Source of the DNA: Roseivirga sp. UBA7431
GTDB lineage: Bacteria; Bacteroidota; Bacteroidia; Cytophagales; Cyclobacteriaceae
Reading direction: 5' to 3'
Length of the DNA: 31,154 bases
Assembly: GCA_002477595.1 (NCBI GenBank)
Contig: DLQN01000020.1
Span: forward strand, 11,721 to 42,874
Part shown: piece after piece, positions 1 to 9,046 of the stretch
How the letters are laid out: each line of letters starts with the position of its first letter
How positions within the stretch are numbered: the stretch's first letter is position 1
Made by a program: the position numbers and the translations under genes
The notes under the pieces: generated by a model
Told to the model about the DNA's origin: nothing
The model's database searches: none
The model's input: the letters and a program-made list of their open reading frames with translations, nothing else

Positions 1-1
1 T

Positions 2-25
2 GGGTGATTGGGTGATTGGGTGAAG
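2..25. repeat. Short tandem repeat, 8-base unit, three copies
   Basis: The unit GGGTGATT occurs at 2-9 and 10-17, followed by a diverged third copy at 18-25 ending in AAG. It sits at the window edge, so the array may extend further left. It lies downstream of the MmcQ-like gene, in non-coding sequence. No function can be assigned. Confidence 0.6.
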
Positions 26-91
26 TTTATTTTTCTCCTCAAAATGTTAACTATCTGTCAATCAGTAATAGTCATTCTTCATTAAATATTT

Positions 92-451
92 CTAATTCAT
101 CATTCCCTTCAACTCTTCTTTGAGTTTTTTGGGCAAGCTGTCGACAATAAGCTCGTAAGAATGATCAATCAACTCGCACATTAGGTTTTCTGGAACAGAG
201 CCGTCTACAAACACTGAGTTCCAATGGGTTTTATTCATATGCCATCCCGGCCGAATACCTTCATATTGTTCACGAAGTTCTGCAGCCCTTTCTGGATCAC
301 ATTTGAGGTTAATGAATTCATATTCTACAATCCCTGTTAGGGCAAATACCTTATTCATCACCTTCATAACCAAGGTATCAGGACCAAATGGTGTCTCTTC
401 CGTAACACCCGGTTTTACGAGACAATAGTCTCTGAATTCATCAATATACAT
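92..451 (-). CDS. MmcQ/YjbR-like family protein
   Basis: This encodes a 119-residue protein. It matches the MmcQ/YjbR (CyaY-like, double-wing) family by its overall pattern: an N-terminal helix followed by a Gly-Val-Thr-Glu-Glu-Thr-Pro-Phe-Gly stretch near residues 15-23, a central beta region with a Val-Met-Asn-Lys-Val-Phe-Ala segment, and the His-Met-Asn-Lys-x-His-Trp-Asn block near residues 71-78. Full length is normal for the family. The family has been proposed to bind DNA, but no precise role is established, so no symbol is given. It is the last gene of a minus-strand run, 24 bases after the small membrane protein gene. It starts with ATG and ends with TAG. Confidence 0.85.
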   Translation of the reverse strand: MYIDEFRDYCLVKPGVTEETPFGPDTLVMKVMNKVFALTGIVEYEFINLKCDPERAAELREQYEGIRPGWHMNKTHWNSVFVDGSVPENLMCELIDHSYELIVDSLPKKLKEELKGMMN

Positions 452-475
452 AAGCTTAAAAAATGGTTTGGCAGA

Positions 476-703
476 TTACATACTGCGGGAGATAGCTCTC
501 GCAATAATCACTGTCAAGGCAACTAGAAACATAAGGATGGAAATCTTATTCACCCCATGCATCATTCTCAAATTGAAGTTTGTTGGTCTATTGGGATCCT
601 TCTTACGAAAGAAATAACCCAATAAAGGACCAAAGTCGAACACTTCCTTAGTTGTCAACTTCACTCTCTCGTTTTCTTCAGTATTTTTCTTCTCTTCTGA
701 CAT
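476..703 (-). CDS. Small single-span membrane protein (DUF6728-like)
   Basis: This encodes a 75-residue protein. The first 30 residues are charged and probably cytoplasmic. A central stretch contains Phe-Asp-Phe-Gly-Pro-Leu-Leu-Gly-Tyr-Phe-Phe-Arg-Lys-Lys, and one hydrophobic helix lies near residues 52-70. I recall a small Cytophagales/Bacteroidota family of this shape (DUF6728), but that assignment is from memory and tentative. The ATG lies only four bases beyond the ispG stop, so the two are almost certainly co-transcribed and may be translationally coupled. No function is known or proposed here. Confidence 0.75.
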   Translation of the reverse strand: MSEEKKNTEENERVKLTTKEVFDFGPLLGYFFRKKDPNRPTNFNLRMMHGVNKISILMFLVALTVIIARAISRSM

Positions 704-707
704 CTGT

Positions 708-2675
708 TTATCCTCCTATTGTTTGCGGCTCCATCCATTTTCCGTCATTGCGAATTATTTCTATCAATTCATCAACAGCTTGCTCTGATGGCACACCTCT
801 TTTCACTACTTCTTGTCCCTTATAAAGAGTAATCTTTCCTTTTCCAGAACCCACATAACCGAAGTCTGCATCGGCCATTTCACCAGGTCCATTTACAATA
901 CAGCCCATGATACCGATCTTTACACCCTTCAGGTGATCAGTACGTTTTCTGATTTTAGCAGTTGTCTCCTGTAGATCAAATAAGGTTCTACCACAACTCG
1001 GACATGAAATATATTCCGTCTTAGTCATTCTGGTTCTTCCTGCCTGAAGAATACCAAATGCGGTTTGATTCTTTAGCTTTAACAATTCTAAACCATCATT
1101 AGTCGATGCGCTTAGCATCACCCCATCTCCAAAACCATCAACCAGAAGGCCTCCAATATCGGTGGAAGCCTCAATTAAGAAATTCTCTTCATCCGTAATG
1201 TTATAACCTCTTTCGATGATTACGGGAACCCGAAGATTTCGTTTCTCTAACTCAAAAAAGAACCTTCTCAAAGCAGGCATTGCATGTGCATTGCTTGTGC
1301 TCAATAGTACAACAAGATTATCCGCTTCAAGAATCGACATTGTCTCGCCATCTAACTTGTCTGCGTCAATTCTAATAAAGTTGAGTAAATCATCAGCAGT
1401 AGCTGCTTCCTTAATTTGCTCAAGCGTATAAAGTGGGTGTCTGTTTTTCTTGTCTTCTAACTGTTTCCAAACCGGGTAATCTATGATTTCTCTGATACCG
1501 TTTGGTAGCATATATGAGATGGCCTTGCCACCAGAGTAGACATAGTCAGCTCCTTGATCATTCATTGTCCATTTGTCCGGTTCTGGCAAATAGAAATGAC
1601 CAATCGCTTTTAAATCTTTAATGGTGACTTCTGCCAATTGACTAAAATCAGCAATTACTCGTGGCACATTTGTAGCGCCAATGTTAATAATTTCTCTTGT
1701 CCCCCTTTTATGATAAGCATAAGGGTCAATAGGACTTTCATCGATTGCCGCAATCACAGCATGCCCTGCTCTATCATTATAGCGATCTACAAGTTTTTGT
1801 GCGACAGGCGCTTCAAGTTCAGGCTCTTCAGTCAAAGATACCCTTACTGTATCGCCCAATCCATCTTCTAACAGCGTACCAATCCCGACTGCTGATTTAA
1901 TTCTACCATCTTCCGCTTCTCCCGCTTCAGTCACACCTAAGTGCAATGGATATGGCTTCAGGCCTTCCTCTTCAAGTTTTTGCACTAACAGTCGATATGC
2001 CTCTACCATAACTTGGGCGTTACTCGACTTCATGGAGATCACGATCTGGTAGTAGTCTAAGTCTTCGCAAATTCTTAGAAACTCTAAGGCTGACTCAACC
2101 ATACCTAAAGCCGTATCGCCATAGCGACTCATGATTCTATCGGAGAGTGAACCATGGTTGGTTCCTATCCGCATAGCCGTTCCATGGGTCTTGCATAATT
2201 CAACTAGAGGCGTAAATCTTTTTCGGATTCGATGCAATTCAGCCTCATAAGTTTCATCTGTATACTCAATGTTCTCAAATTTCTTTTTATCCGCGTAGTT
2301 GCCTGGATTAACCCTAACTTTCTCGACAATTTGTGCGGCTAATTCTGCTGCATTAGGCGTAAAGTGGATATCGGCTACGAGTGGAACATTGCATCCTCGT
2401 TTTCTTAATTCAGCTTTGATATTTCTCAGATTTTCAGCTTCCTTAAGACTAGGTGCAGTAATACGAACCAATTCACAACCCGCCTCAACCATTCTCAATG
2501 TCTGCTCAACAGAACCCATTGTATCCATAGTGTCTATGGTAGTCATTGACTGAACGACAATTGGATTGTCTCCGCCAATGATTACATCTCCGACTTGGAC
2601 AGGGATTGTCTTTCTACGGCTGTATTCAACAAGGCTGTTACAATATTTTTTGACTGAGGCTAAGTTAGAATTCAT
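708..2675 (-). CDS. ispG: 4-hydroxy-3-methylbut-2-en-1-yl diphosphate synthase, long form
   Basis: IspG (GcpE) catalyses the next-to-last step of the MEP isoprenoid pathway, converting MEcPP to HMBPP at a [4Fe-4S] cluster. The N-terminal TIM-barrel opens with the typical Arg-Arg-Lys-Thr-x-Pro-Val-x-Val-Gly-Asp stretch and Val-Gln-Ser-Met-Thr near residues 41-45. Cluster ligands are Cys558, Cys561 (Cys-Pro-Ser-Cys-Gly) and Cys592 (Gly-Ile-Met-Gly-Cys-Ile-Val-Asn-Gly-Pro-Gly-Glu), with the conserved Glu at 599. At 655 residues it is far longer than the roughly 370-residue E. coli enzyme. The extra length is a middle domain between barrel and cluster domain, as is known for plant, chlamydial and Bacteroidota IspG. 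It lies between the LRR gene and the small membrane protein gene on the same strand. ATG start, TAG stop. Confidence 0.97.
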   Translation of the reverse strand: MNSNLASVKKYCNSLVEYSRRKTIPVQVGDVIIGGDNPIVVQSMTTIDTMDTMGSVEQTLRMVEAGCELVRITAPSLKEAENLRNIKAELRKRGCNVPLVADIHFTPNAAELAAQIVEKVRVNPGNYADKKKFENIEYTDETYEAELHRIRKRFTPLVELCKTHGTAMRIGTNHGSLSDRIMSRYGDTALGMVESALEFLRICEDLDYYQIVISMKSSNAQVMVEAYRLLVQKLEEEGLKPYPLHLGVTEAGEAEDGRIKSAVGIGTLLEDGLGDTVRVSLTEEPELEAPVAQKLVDRYNDRAGHAVIAAIDESPIDPYAYHKRGTREIINIGATNVPRVIADFSQLAEVTIKDLKAIGHFYLPEPDKWTMNDQGADYVYSGGKAISYMLPNGIREIIDYPVWKQLEDKKNRHPLYTLEQIKEAATADDLLNFIRIDADKLDGETMSILEADNLVVLLSTSNAHAMPALRRFFFELEKRNLRVPVIIERGYNITDEENFLIEASTDIGGLLVDGFGDGVMLSASTNDGLELLKLKNQTAFGILQAGRTRMTKTEYISCPSCGRTLFDLQETTAKIRKRTDHLKGVKIGIMGCIVNGPGEMADADFGYVGSGKGKITLYKGQEVVKRGVPSEQAVDELIEIIRNDGKWMEPQTIGG

Positions 2676-2691
2676 GTGTTCCTAATTGCTT

Positions 2692-2699
2692 CAAAGTTA
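2692..2699 (-). promoter_or_regulatory. Possible -7 element upstream of ispG
   Basis: Read on the minus strand this is TAACTTTG, an exact TAnnTTTG match, ending 16 bases before the ispG ATG. No TTTG box is found 19-21 bases upstream; the nearest TTTG is 26 bases away. It could give ispG its own transcript in addition to read-through from the LRR gene, but the missing -33 box makes this weak. Confidence 0.3.
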
Positions 2700-2750
2700 A
2701 CTTGAAATGAGGGGATTTGTTGGCTCAAAATAGAATAATGAAAGACAATT

Positions 2751-3227
2751 CTAATTTCGATTGACGAAAACCTCAACATTAGGCAGTGCTAATTCAAGTT
2801 CTTCTACTTGTTCATCGGTCCATGTCGTACTTGAAAGAATCAATTCTCTTAGGTGTTCAGACTCCTTCAATCCCTTTAAACCTTCAAGTGTCACAGATGT
2901 TCCACCCAAGTGAAGAAATGAGAGCGAAGGGATAATAGCAAGGTTAGCAATAGCTTCGTTACCAATATTTGACAACCCTTTTAGCGAGAGTTCTTTTAGT
3001 TCTTTCAGCTTTAACAACTCCAGTAGCCCTTCAGCTGTAATAAATGTATTATCTAAGTCTAAAATCTCAATAGACTCAATTCTCTCGACAATCCATGCAA
3101 GATGCATATCATAGATATCTTCGTCTTTATAGTTAAGTCGCTTTACAGCATTTGGCACCTCACTAGGGCTTTTATACCCATGAAATGAGTGCCAGAAATT
3201 CTTTTCCTTTTTCTTATCAGAGGCCAT
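2751..3227 (-). CDS. Small leucine-rich-repeat protein
   Basis: This encodes a 158-residue protein with no signal peptide and no membrane helix, so it is probably cytoplasmic. Residues from about 50 to the C-terminus form four to five leucine-rich repeats of the ribonuclease-inhibitor-like type, with strand-turn segments such as Leu-Lys-Glu-Leu-Ser-Leu-Lys-Gly-Leu and Leu-Ser-Phe-Leu-His-Leu-Gly-Gly. The N-terminal 45 residues are charged and contain Trp and Tyr residues of unknown role. Such repeats usually make a curved protein-binding surface; the partner is not evident. Its ATG follows the TAA of the SDR gene without any gap, which implies translational coupling. Confidence 0.75.
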   Translation of the reverse strand: MASDKKKEKNFWHSFHGYKSPSEVPNAVKRLNYKDEDIYDMHLAWIVERIESIEILDLDNTFITAEGLLELLKLKELKELSLKGLSNIGNEAIANLAIIPSLSFLHLGGTSVTLEGLKGLKESEHLRELILSSTTWTDEQVEELELALPNVEVFVNRN

Positions 3228-3935
3228 TTAAATATCCCCCAGCTGAGGTCTAAGTAATATTTCTTCAACTACTGTATGCTTCGACAAGGCATTCGCTGAA
3301 TAAATCGCATCTGCTATGTCCGAAGCTTTCATAAATCGATCTTCTGGCAATTCCACACCTTCCCAACTTGCGGTATAGGTAGCGCCAGCCAGTAATGAGG
3401 TAACTCTAACACCAAAGTCCATCATTTCAGCACGTAATGCCTTAGTAAAGCCATGCAAAGCAAACTTTGAGATAGAGTAGCTACCTCCATTCGCATAGGC
3501 TTGAATTCCAGCAATAGAACCTGTGGTAAAAACATGGCCCTCTCTTCTCTCTTTCATGTCATTGATAAATGCCCGGGTCAGGTAGTAAGCACTATATAGA
3601 TTCGTTTCGATCATCTTCTCCAAGCTGCCTTCCTCTTCCTCATGTACAGCTCCCGGAAGAAACACGCCAGTATTATTCACCAATACATCAACAGGTTGGT
3701 TGAGGTCTTTGACAAAGTCAGCGAAATCTGTTAACTGTTTTGAATCAGACATATCAGCAACCTTTACATAAATAGATCCTACGCCATTCTTTCCTTCTAG
3801 TTCCTTCTTAAGGGCTAAAAGGTCTTTCATATTTCTGGAACATGTAGCCACATCAAAGCCTTCTTTGTGAAACTTCTCCACCGTAGCTCTTCCAATCCCT
3901 TTTGTTCCACTACTAATTACAGCCAGTTTTTTCAT
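3228..3935 (-). CDS. SDR family oxidoreductase
   Basis: This is a classical-type short-chain dehydrogenase/reductase of 235 residues. The Rossmann motif is Ser-Gly-Thr-Lys-Gly-Ile-Gly at 9-15, where most members have Thr at the first position. The second motif is Asn-Asn-Thr-Gly at 87-90, with Thr replacing the usual Ala. The catalytic triad is visible as Ser140, Tyr153 and Lys157. The substrate cannot be predicted; this subgroup often reduces keto groups with NADPH, and Arg34 of Cys-Ser-Arg after the second beta strand would fit NADP. It is the first gene of a five-gene minus-strand run, with a possible promoter element just upstream. Confidence 0.9.
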   Translation of the reverse strand: MKKLAVISSGTKGIGRATVEKFHKEGFDVATCSRNMKDLLALKKELEGKNGVGSIYVKVADMSDSKQLTDFADFVKDLNQPVDVLVNNTGVFLPGAVHEEEEGSLEKMIETNLYSAYYLTRAFINDMKERREGHVFTTGSIAGIQAYANGGSYSISKFALHGFTKALRAEMMDFGVRVTSLLAGATYTASWEGVELPEDRFMKASDIADAIYSANALSKHTVVEEILLRPQLGDI

Positions 3936-3952
3936 ATCTATCGTTTAATACT

Positions 3953-3960
3953 CAAAGTTA
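3953..3960 (-). promoter_or_regulatory. Possible -7 promoter element for the SDR gene
   Basis: On the minus strand this reads TAACTTTG, matching the Bacteroidota TAnnTTTG element, 17 bases before the ATG at 3935. No TTTG box is found at the expected upstream distance, so the match is partial. It lies in the 160-base divergent gap between the SDR operon and mlaE. Confidence 0.35.
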
Positions 3961-4095
3961 ATCTGTTCTATTTAAAACACGCGTAAGAATAGATGGGTAA
4001 CAAGAGAGATCCTTTTTTGTTGATTTCTGGACGAGCTTAAGGCAAGTTTTTGCTATTTTACCAATAATTGATTCCAATAGGAATAAATAAGGTTA

Positions 4096-4827
4096 ATGCG
4101 GAAACTCGGACAATACATTTTATTTCTTGGTACACTTTTTAAGAACCCTGAGTCTTTCAGGACTTATACCAAGCTAGTGCTAGACGAATGTGTCTTAATC
4201 GGGATCAATAGCATCATTTTAGTTTCCATTGTATCAGTGTTTATGGGCGCTGTTTCTACGCTTCAAACGGCCTATAACTTGGTTAATCCTTTGATCCCTG
4301 ACAATGTCATCGGACTTGTGGTAAGAGATTTGACCATTTTGGAGCTCGCTCCTACCATCACAGGAATTATTTTCGCTGGTAAGGTAGGTTCTAGTATTGC
4401 CGGTAATCTTGGAACAATGAGGATTACCGAACAAATAGATGCCTTAGAAGTAATGGGCATCAATTCGGCTTCATACCTGGTGTTACCTAAGATCATTGCT
4501 ACCCTACTCATGTATCCATTCCTTGTGATCCTAGCAGGTAGCCTAGCCATTGGTGGAGGGTTTTTAGCAGCGAAATATGGTGGTGTGCTTGCCCCTGCTG
4601 ACTATTTGTCAGGGTTGAAACTAGAGTTCAATGAATTCAGCGTTTACTTCGCACTCATCAAGTCAGTCGTATTTGGGTTTTTAGTAGCATCAATTTCAGC
4701 ATTCATGGGCTACTATACCAAAGGCGGTGCCTTAGAGGTTGGTCAGTCTAGTACTAGGGCTGTGACGGTTAGCTGTATCGCGATATTACTAAGTGATTTT
4801 GTTTTAGCACAATTACTACTTGTCTGA
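4096..4827 (+). CDS. mlaE: MlaE-family ABC transporter permease
   Basis: This encodes a 243-residue inner-membrane permease of the MlaE/YrbE family, which moves phospholipids or related lipids between the inner and outer membrane. After an amphipathic N-terminus come about five hydrophobic segments, including residues 33-58, 134-158 and 193-212. The family-typical central block Leu-Glu-Leu-Ala-Pro-Thr-Ile-Thr-Gly, with a following Ala-Gly-Lys-Val-Gly-Ser and Met-Arg-Ile-Thr-Glu-Gln-Ile-Asp-Ala-Leu-Glu, is clear. Length is slightly shorter than the E. coli protein. An AAGG lies five bases before the ATG. The TGA overlaps the ATG of the next gene by one base. The substrate-binding MCE partner (MlaD) is not in this window. 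Substrate is inferred from the family. Confidence 0.93.
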   Translation: MRKLGQYILFLGTLFKNPESFRTYTKLVLDECVLIGINSIILVSIVSVFMGAVSTLQTAYNLVNPLIPDNVIGLVVRDLTILELAPTITGIIFAGKVGSSIAGNLGTMRITEQIDALEVMGINSASYLVLPKIIATLLMYPFLVILAGSLAIGGGFLAAKYGGVLAPADYLSGLKLEFNEFSVYFALIKSVVFGFLVASISAFMGYYTKGGALEVGQSSTRAVTVSCIAILLSDFVLAQLLLV

Positions 4828-5579
4828 TGATAGAAGTTAAAAACCTTACCAAGTCCTTTGACGGCAAAATAGTGATCGAAGACATCAATTGTGTTTTTGA
4901 AAAAGGTAAAACAAATTTAATTATTGGTGCCAGCGGATCGGGTAAGAGTGTAATGCTTAAGAACATTGTTGGTCTGCTTACTCCTGACAATGGGGAGGTA
5001 CTCTATAATGGTCGCAATTTTATTGGTGCCAACCGTGATACAAAAACAGATATCCGAAGAGAAATTGGCATGTTGTTTCAGGGTGGTGCCCTATTTGATT
5101 CGAAGAATGTAGAGCAAAACGTAAAGTTCCCCCTTGATATACTTACGGACATGCCTGAAGATGAAAAGTTGGATCGGGTCAACTTCATTCTAAAGCGAGT
5201 AAAGCTTGAAAACACAAACAAGAGGATGCCTTCCGAAATAAGTGGAGGTATGCAAAAACGTGTTGGTATTGCCAGAGCCATTGTCAACAACTCAAAATAT
5301 CTTTTCTGTGACGAACCTAACTCAGGTCTTGATCCGCAGACCTCGATTCAAATTGATCAACTGCTTCAAGAAATAACGGATGAGTATCAAATTACGACAG
5401 TGATTGTAACCCATGATATGAACTCCGTAATGGAGATTGGGGAGTATATCCTGTTTATTTCTAATAGCCGCAAACTCTGGGAAGGATCCAGTAATGATAT
5501 TATTCATTCCGGTGTTCAAGAACTCGACAACTTCGTTTTTGCCAATAAGATGATGCGGAAGATCAAGGAGTTAGGATAG
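4827..5579 (+). CDS. mlaF: MlaF-like ABC transporter ATP-binding protein
   Basis: This is the 250-residue ATPase that powers the permease encoded just upstream. Walker A is Gly-Ala-Ser-Gly-Ser-Gly-Lys-Ser at 34-41; the Q-loop Gln85 lies in Leu-Phe-Gln-Gly-Gly-Ala-Leu-Phe, a hallmark of the Mla group; the signature is Ser-Gly-Gly-Met-Gln-Lys-Arg at 139-145; Walker B ends in Asp162-Glu163; the switch His is 196. A small deviation is Asn165 in Glu-Pro-Asn-Ser-Gly-Leu-Asp, where Thr is usual. Start is fixed by the TGATG overlap with mlaE. Its stop is only 15 bases from the end of the convergent outer-membrane gene, with no hairpin terminator between them. Confidence 0.93.
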   Translation: MIEVKNLTKSFDGKIVIEDINCVFEKGKTNLIIGASGSGKSVMLKNIVGLLTPDNGEVLYNGRNFIGANRDTKTDIRREIGMLFQGGALFDSKNVEQNVKFPLDILTDMPEDEKLDRVNFILKRVKLENTNKRMPSEISGGMQKRVGIARAIVNNSKYLFCDEPNSGLDPQTSIQIDQLLQEITDEYQITTVIVTHDMNSVMEIGEYILFISNSRKLWEGSSNDIIHSGVQELDNFVFANKMMRKIKELG

Positions 5580-7301
5580 TCCTTAATCAATTATTTAGAA
5601 GAGCGCACTGACTTGAACCCTGCCTAAATGGACAGCCCTGCTATCAGCTGATTTTCGGCCATCGTAACGTAGTACCAGCTGAAGTCCCTTACCCAATTTT
5701 TGTTGCCAATTGATATTCCAGGTTAAGTTCTGCCCTGGCCTTAATGCTTCCAATAACTCGTAGCCCGTAGGCGTATTCTCAGTGCCCTGAAAGTCTATAT
5801 TGATAAATCGAAACCCACTACTTAAGGTAGTCTTGGCTGCCTTTGCATAACGCATACTTAACTCTAGCTCTCTAAGGGTAGCAGTTTCTCCAGCTCCTTC
5901 GAAGAGGACATTCCTTTTATCCTTCTGTGAAAGCTTACCAGTAATCCTGATTGTTCTGAAGGGTTGCCAAGATAAGGAAGGTTGAAATGTCGTCTGTTCA
6001 ATTTGATAGTTTCTTGGTACCAATACATCTGAGGCGTTACTTCTATTTCCATCAATATAATTGACATCTAGGTTTAGCGATCGGTTAAGGTTCCAGCGGA
6101 AATGTGTTCTAATATCACGGTTGGCTCTTCGTTCAAATCCATTCAAGAGCAATTGCTTATTTTGAATTTGAGCGATACCGATATCCGCACCGAACTTAGT
6201 ATTAGAACGATTGAAAAACAGCGTTGACCTGACACTCTCATTTAATCCTAACACCAGAGAATCAGGTACATTTGTCGGTAACAATCGACTCCCTAGGTCG
6301 TCATCAGTAATTTTCGAATTCAATGACCAAGCCGTGGTATTTGAAAAGTGTGAAATAACCTTTTTTATTCCAGCCTCATTGTTCCATGCTCTCGGAAAGT
6401 TCAGGTTAAAACGGTATGATATGATTGTATTAAAGGCTTCTTCAAAAGTATCTGTTGGCACAAAGATCTTCGCGTAGTTTTTCTCATCTGGATTAATCGC
6501 TAAGTAGAACTCATTGAGGTCTTGTATACCATCCCCGTTATCGTCTCTCCAAGTGTGCGTACCCTGGCCAGTTGGTACTTGGATAAAAATAAACTCCCTT
6601 CGCAATTCTCGGCTATTGGACAGGTTGTAATTCAATTCAGAACGAACAATTCGATCAAAAAAGGAGCCTACCCAATCAACTCTACCCATGATGGTCTCAT
6701 CATTTCTATCAATACCACTTTCATTGAGGTTTTCAAGGTTTCGATAGGTAAAGAGTAATGAGAGTCTGTTATTATCATCGAAGTTTGTTCGGAAAAAAGC
6801 ATTCCATGTCTCTGATTGATTGTTATCTAAGAGCATTCCATTTATTGGCAGCCTATCTTCTCTTAATTGATAATCAATCCCGTAGGTGGTCTTCAGCGTA
6901 TCGGCATTCTTTAAATAAAATGTGTGTTCACTAAAGTTCATCGCTGTACTCACTACCCTATCATCGAATTGGCTCCTAACGGCATTTCGATCTTGTTGGT
7001 AACGGTATCCAGGTATAAACCATTTGCTACCATAGGCCACATCAAACTTAAACCGATTCCATTCTGAACTCAGGGCTACCTGATCATTTTTCATTAAGTA
7101 GGCATCGAATCTAGTTTGGAGTCTACCAAGGCTTTTAGACAGGTTGAAGTAGTGTTGAAAGCCATCTACTGCATCACCACGTTTCCGTCTTACTAATCGA
7201 TAATCTAATTTATTGGAAGCATCCTTAGATAAACTCACATTAGCATTTAGGATGTTCTCTGCGAAATTCTGAGTGAAATCGTTTGGGTTGTAACTCCAAT
7301 C

Positions 7302-7304
7302 TCA
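7302..7304 (-). other. In-frame TGA interrupting the outer-membrane gene (second)
   Basis: The flanking translation is Tyr-Ile-Glu-Phe-Asp, stop, Asp-Trp-Ser-Tyr-Asn. From memory of related proteins an Arg is expected here (Glu-Phe-Asp-Arg-Asp-Trp). A CGA to TGA transition would explain the stop. The frame stays open for 568 codons after it. Confidence 0.85.
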
Positions 7305-8822
7305 GTCAAATTCGATATAGCGGAGTCGATCAATGAAAGAGAAGGATTCGCTATTATATTCAAATGAGAGTTCAGAATTAAACTGATATTCTGACAAGAA
7401 GCTTACTGGTCGATCGTTAGTGCTGTGAATGATTTTGAAGGCGGTACCATTATCGTCATCGGCATCAACTTCTGAAAAGAGATTTACATCATTTTGAGAT
7501 ACTGCAATCTCAGCTTCTACTGCATCATACTTGTTGATCTTCGCTCCCCCGCCTGCAGTAAACATTGACTTTTGATTGGGGGCATTAAGAATAGAAATTG
7601 GTTCAAAGTTACCCTGAGAAACCCCATTCAACGGAGGCACCCACTCATAAATCCGCCCATTTGAGGTTGTACTCAATAACCGATAATTCCCTTGCATAAT
7701 ACCGACTTCAGAAAACTGAACATCGAAAAAAGCACTATCAGGATTCGTTGAGTATTGGAAGATTTCGAAGTCTATGTTATTAGCATCTTTACCCGTAGTT
7801 CTTCTATACAGAATTAAGTCTGGCGTATATCCTATGCTATCAACTCTACTGGTAAATGCTTGGCCTAGGTTATCACCTGCATCTGCCAGAATACGTTTTT
7901 CCTCATCGCTCAACTCAAAAGTTAAAGGCTGATTACGGTTATCCTTTTCACTGTAGTAGTTCAGTGAAAAATTTAATTTCTCATTTTGCTGATAGTGGCT
8001 CGCTTGAAATATGGAGCGTGTATAGTTCTGGTCTGAAAACTCGAAATCAACCCTAATTCGAGTAAACTGTGTAATCAAAACCTTATTGGTGAATGTAATC
8101 TCACCTAAGTTATAATCGATGATGTAATCATTCTCAAAACCCCTTGTCTTCTGTTCTCCATCAATAAAAACTTTTTCAGAACCTGCGAGAATGATTAAGA
8201 ATCTTTGATTCTGAGGTCCATTAACTCTATATGGCCCTAGAACTCCCTCTATCGGATTAATGTTAGTAGAGGCAAATCGTCCCTTGGCTACAGAACCTGC
8301 TAATGAGGTTTGTGCCTTAAAGCCATTGGCTAAATTATAGTCAACTTTGAACTGAGCACCTTGCACGTTTTTGTAATACCTAAGAAAATTAGACTCTTTG
8401 TTTTTGAGAACAACATCTCCCGCCTTCAGTGTAAACCTGTCGTTGTAGAGTTCGATAAAAACGTTATCAAAGTCTTGAAGTTGCTGCGTATTCCCTTCAG
8501 GTTGAAAGGGAACATTTCGGTCAGTAATGACCGCTCTAAGATTGACGCTCTCAGTTAACTGCCCCTCCATCTGTAAGTTCAACGTAGAATTGACAAAGAC
8601 ATCTTGGCGATTACCAAAAGAAACACCTCTGGTAATACTTCCTGTTTTGGTGATGTTTTCAGTGGTTATCACTTCTTCCCTTACAGGTAAAGCAAGTGCC
8701 TGTTGATAAAACACAGCGTCTTTGAATAAGGCGGTTGAGTCGTATATATCGAGTGTTTTATTAGTCTTTGGCGTATGAAGGTCAAAAGGTAGTGTCCGAA
8801 AGCAAACAAGTACAGAGTCTGC

Positions 8823-8825
8823 TCA
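8823..8825 (-). other. In-frame TGA interrupting the outer-membrane gene (first)
   Basis: The flanking translation is Ile-Pro-Asn-Gln, stop, Ala-Asp-Ser-Val-Leu-Val-Cys-Phe-Arg. The sequence after the stop continues a coherent strand-like segment in the same frame, and no ATG follows within the next 30 codons. The original residue cannot be deduced; Trp (TGG) or Arg (CGA) are one transition away. Confidence 0.8.
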
Positions 8826-9046
8826 TTGGTTTGGGATAAGGATACTATTTGAATTTAGATCGAAGGTAAATTTTATATCAGATCGCGGTTTAGATATTCT
8901 GATCGATTCAGGATAGACTGTTAAAGAGTCAAGGGTTACACCTTCGTCAAAATCTGTCACCCATTTACATAATTCGCCTGTTTGTGCCTTTAGTGAAACA
9001 CTGAGTAATAATGTAGCTAAGAAAACAAGTGATCCACGAAGCACAA

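Larger units (their letters stand above)
5595..9044 (-). pseudogene. Large predicted outer-membrane beta-barrel protein, interrupted by two in-frame TGA codons
   Basis: Three open segments (9044-8823, 8822-7302, 7301-5595) share one reading frame and are separated only by TGA codons at 8823-8825 and 7302-7304. Read through, they give about 1149 residues: a signal peptide (residues 1-20, ending Lys-Ala-Gln), a globular N-terminal part, and then long alternating, Asn- and aromatic-rich strands typical of Bacteroidota outer-membrane barrels, finishing in Val-Ser-Ala-Leu-Phe with a C-terminal Phe. A long segment with Ser-Ile-Thr-Arg-Gly-Val-Ser-Phe-Gly-Asn near residue 140 recalls a family of uncharacterised Cytophagales surface proteins; its function is unknown to me. 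The GTG start lies two bases beyond the kinase stop, so both were probably one transcript. There are no frameshifts, which points to recent inactivation, sequencing error or strain variation. Confidence 0.75.

Noticed and set aside
7302..8825. The two in-frame TGA codons as selenocysteine sites or as evidence that TGA is reassigned.
   Set aside because: Other genes in the window end at TGA at sensible positions (mlaE, ctaB). The second site fits a lost Arg codon, and a beta-barrel surface protein is an unlikely selenoprotein. No SECIS-like hairpin was identified by eye.
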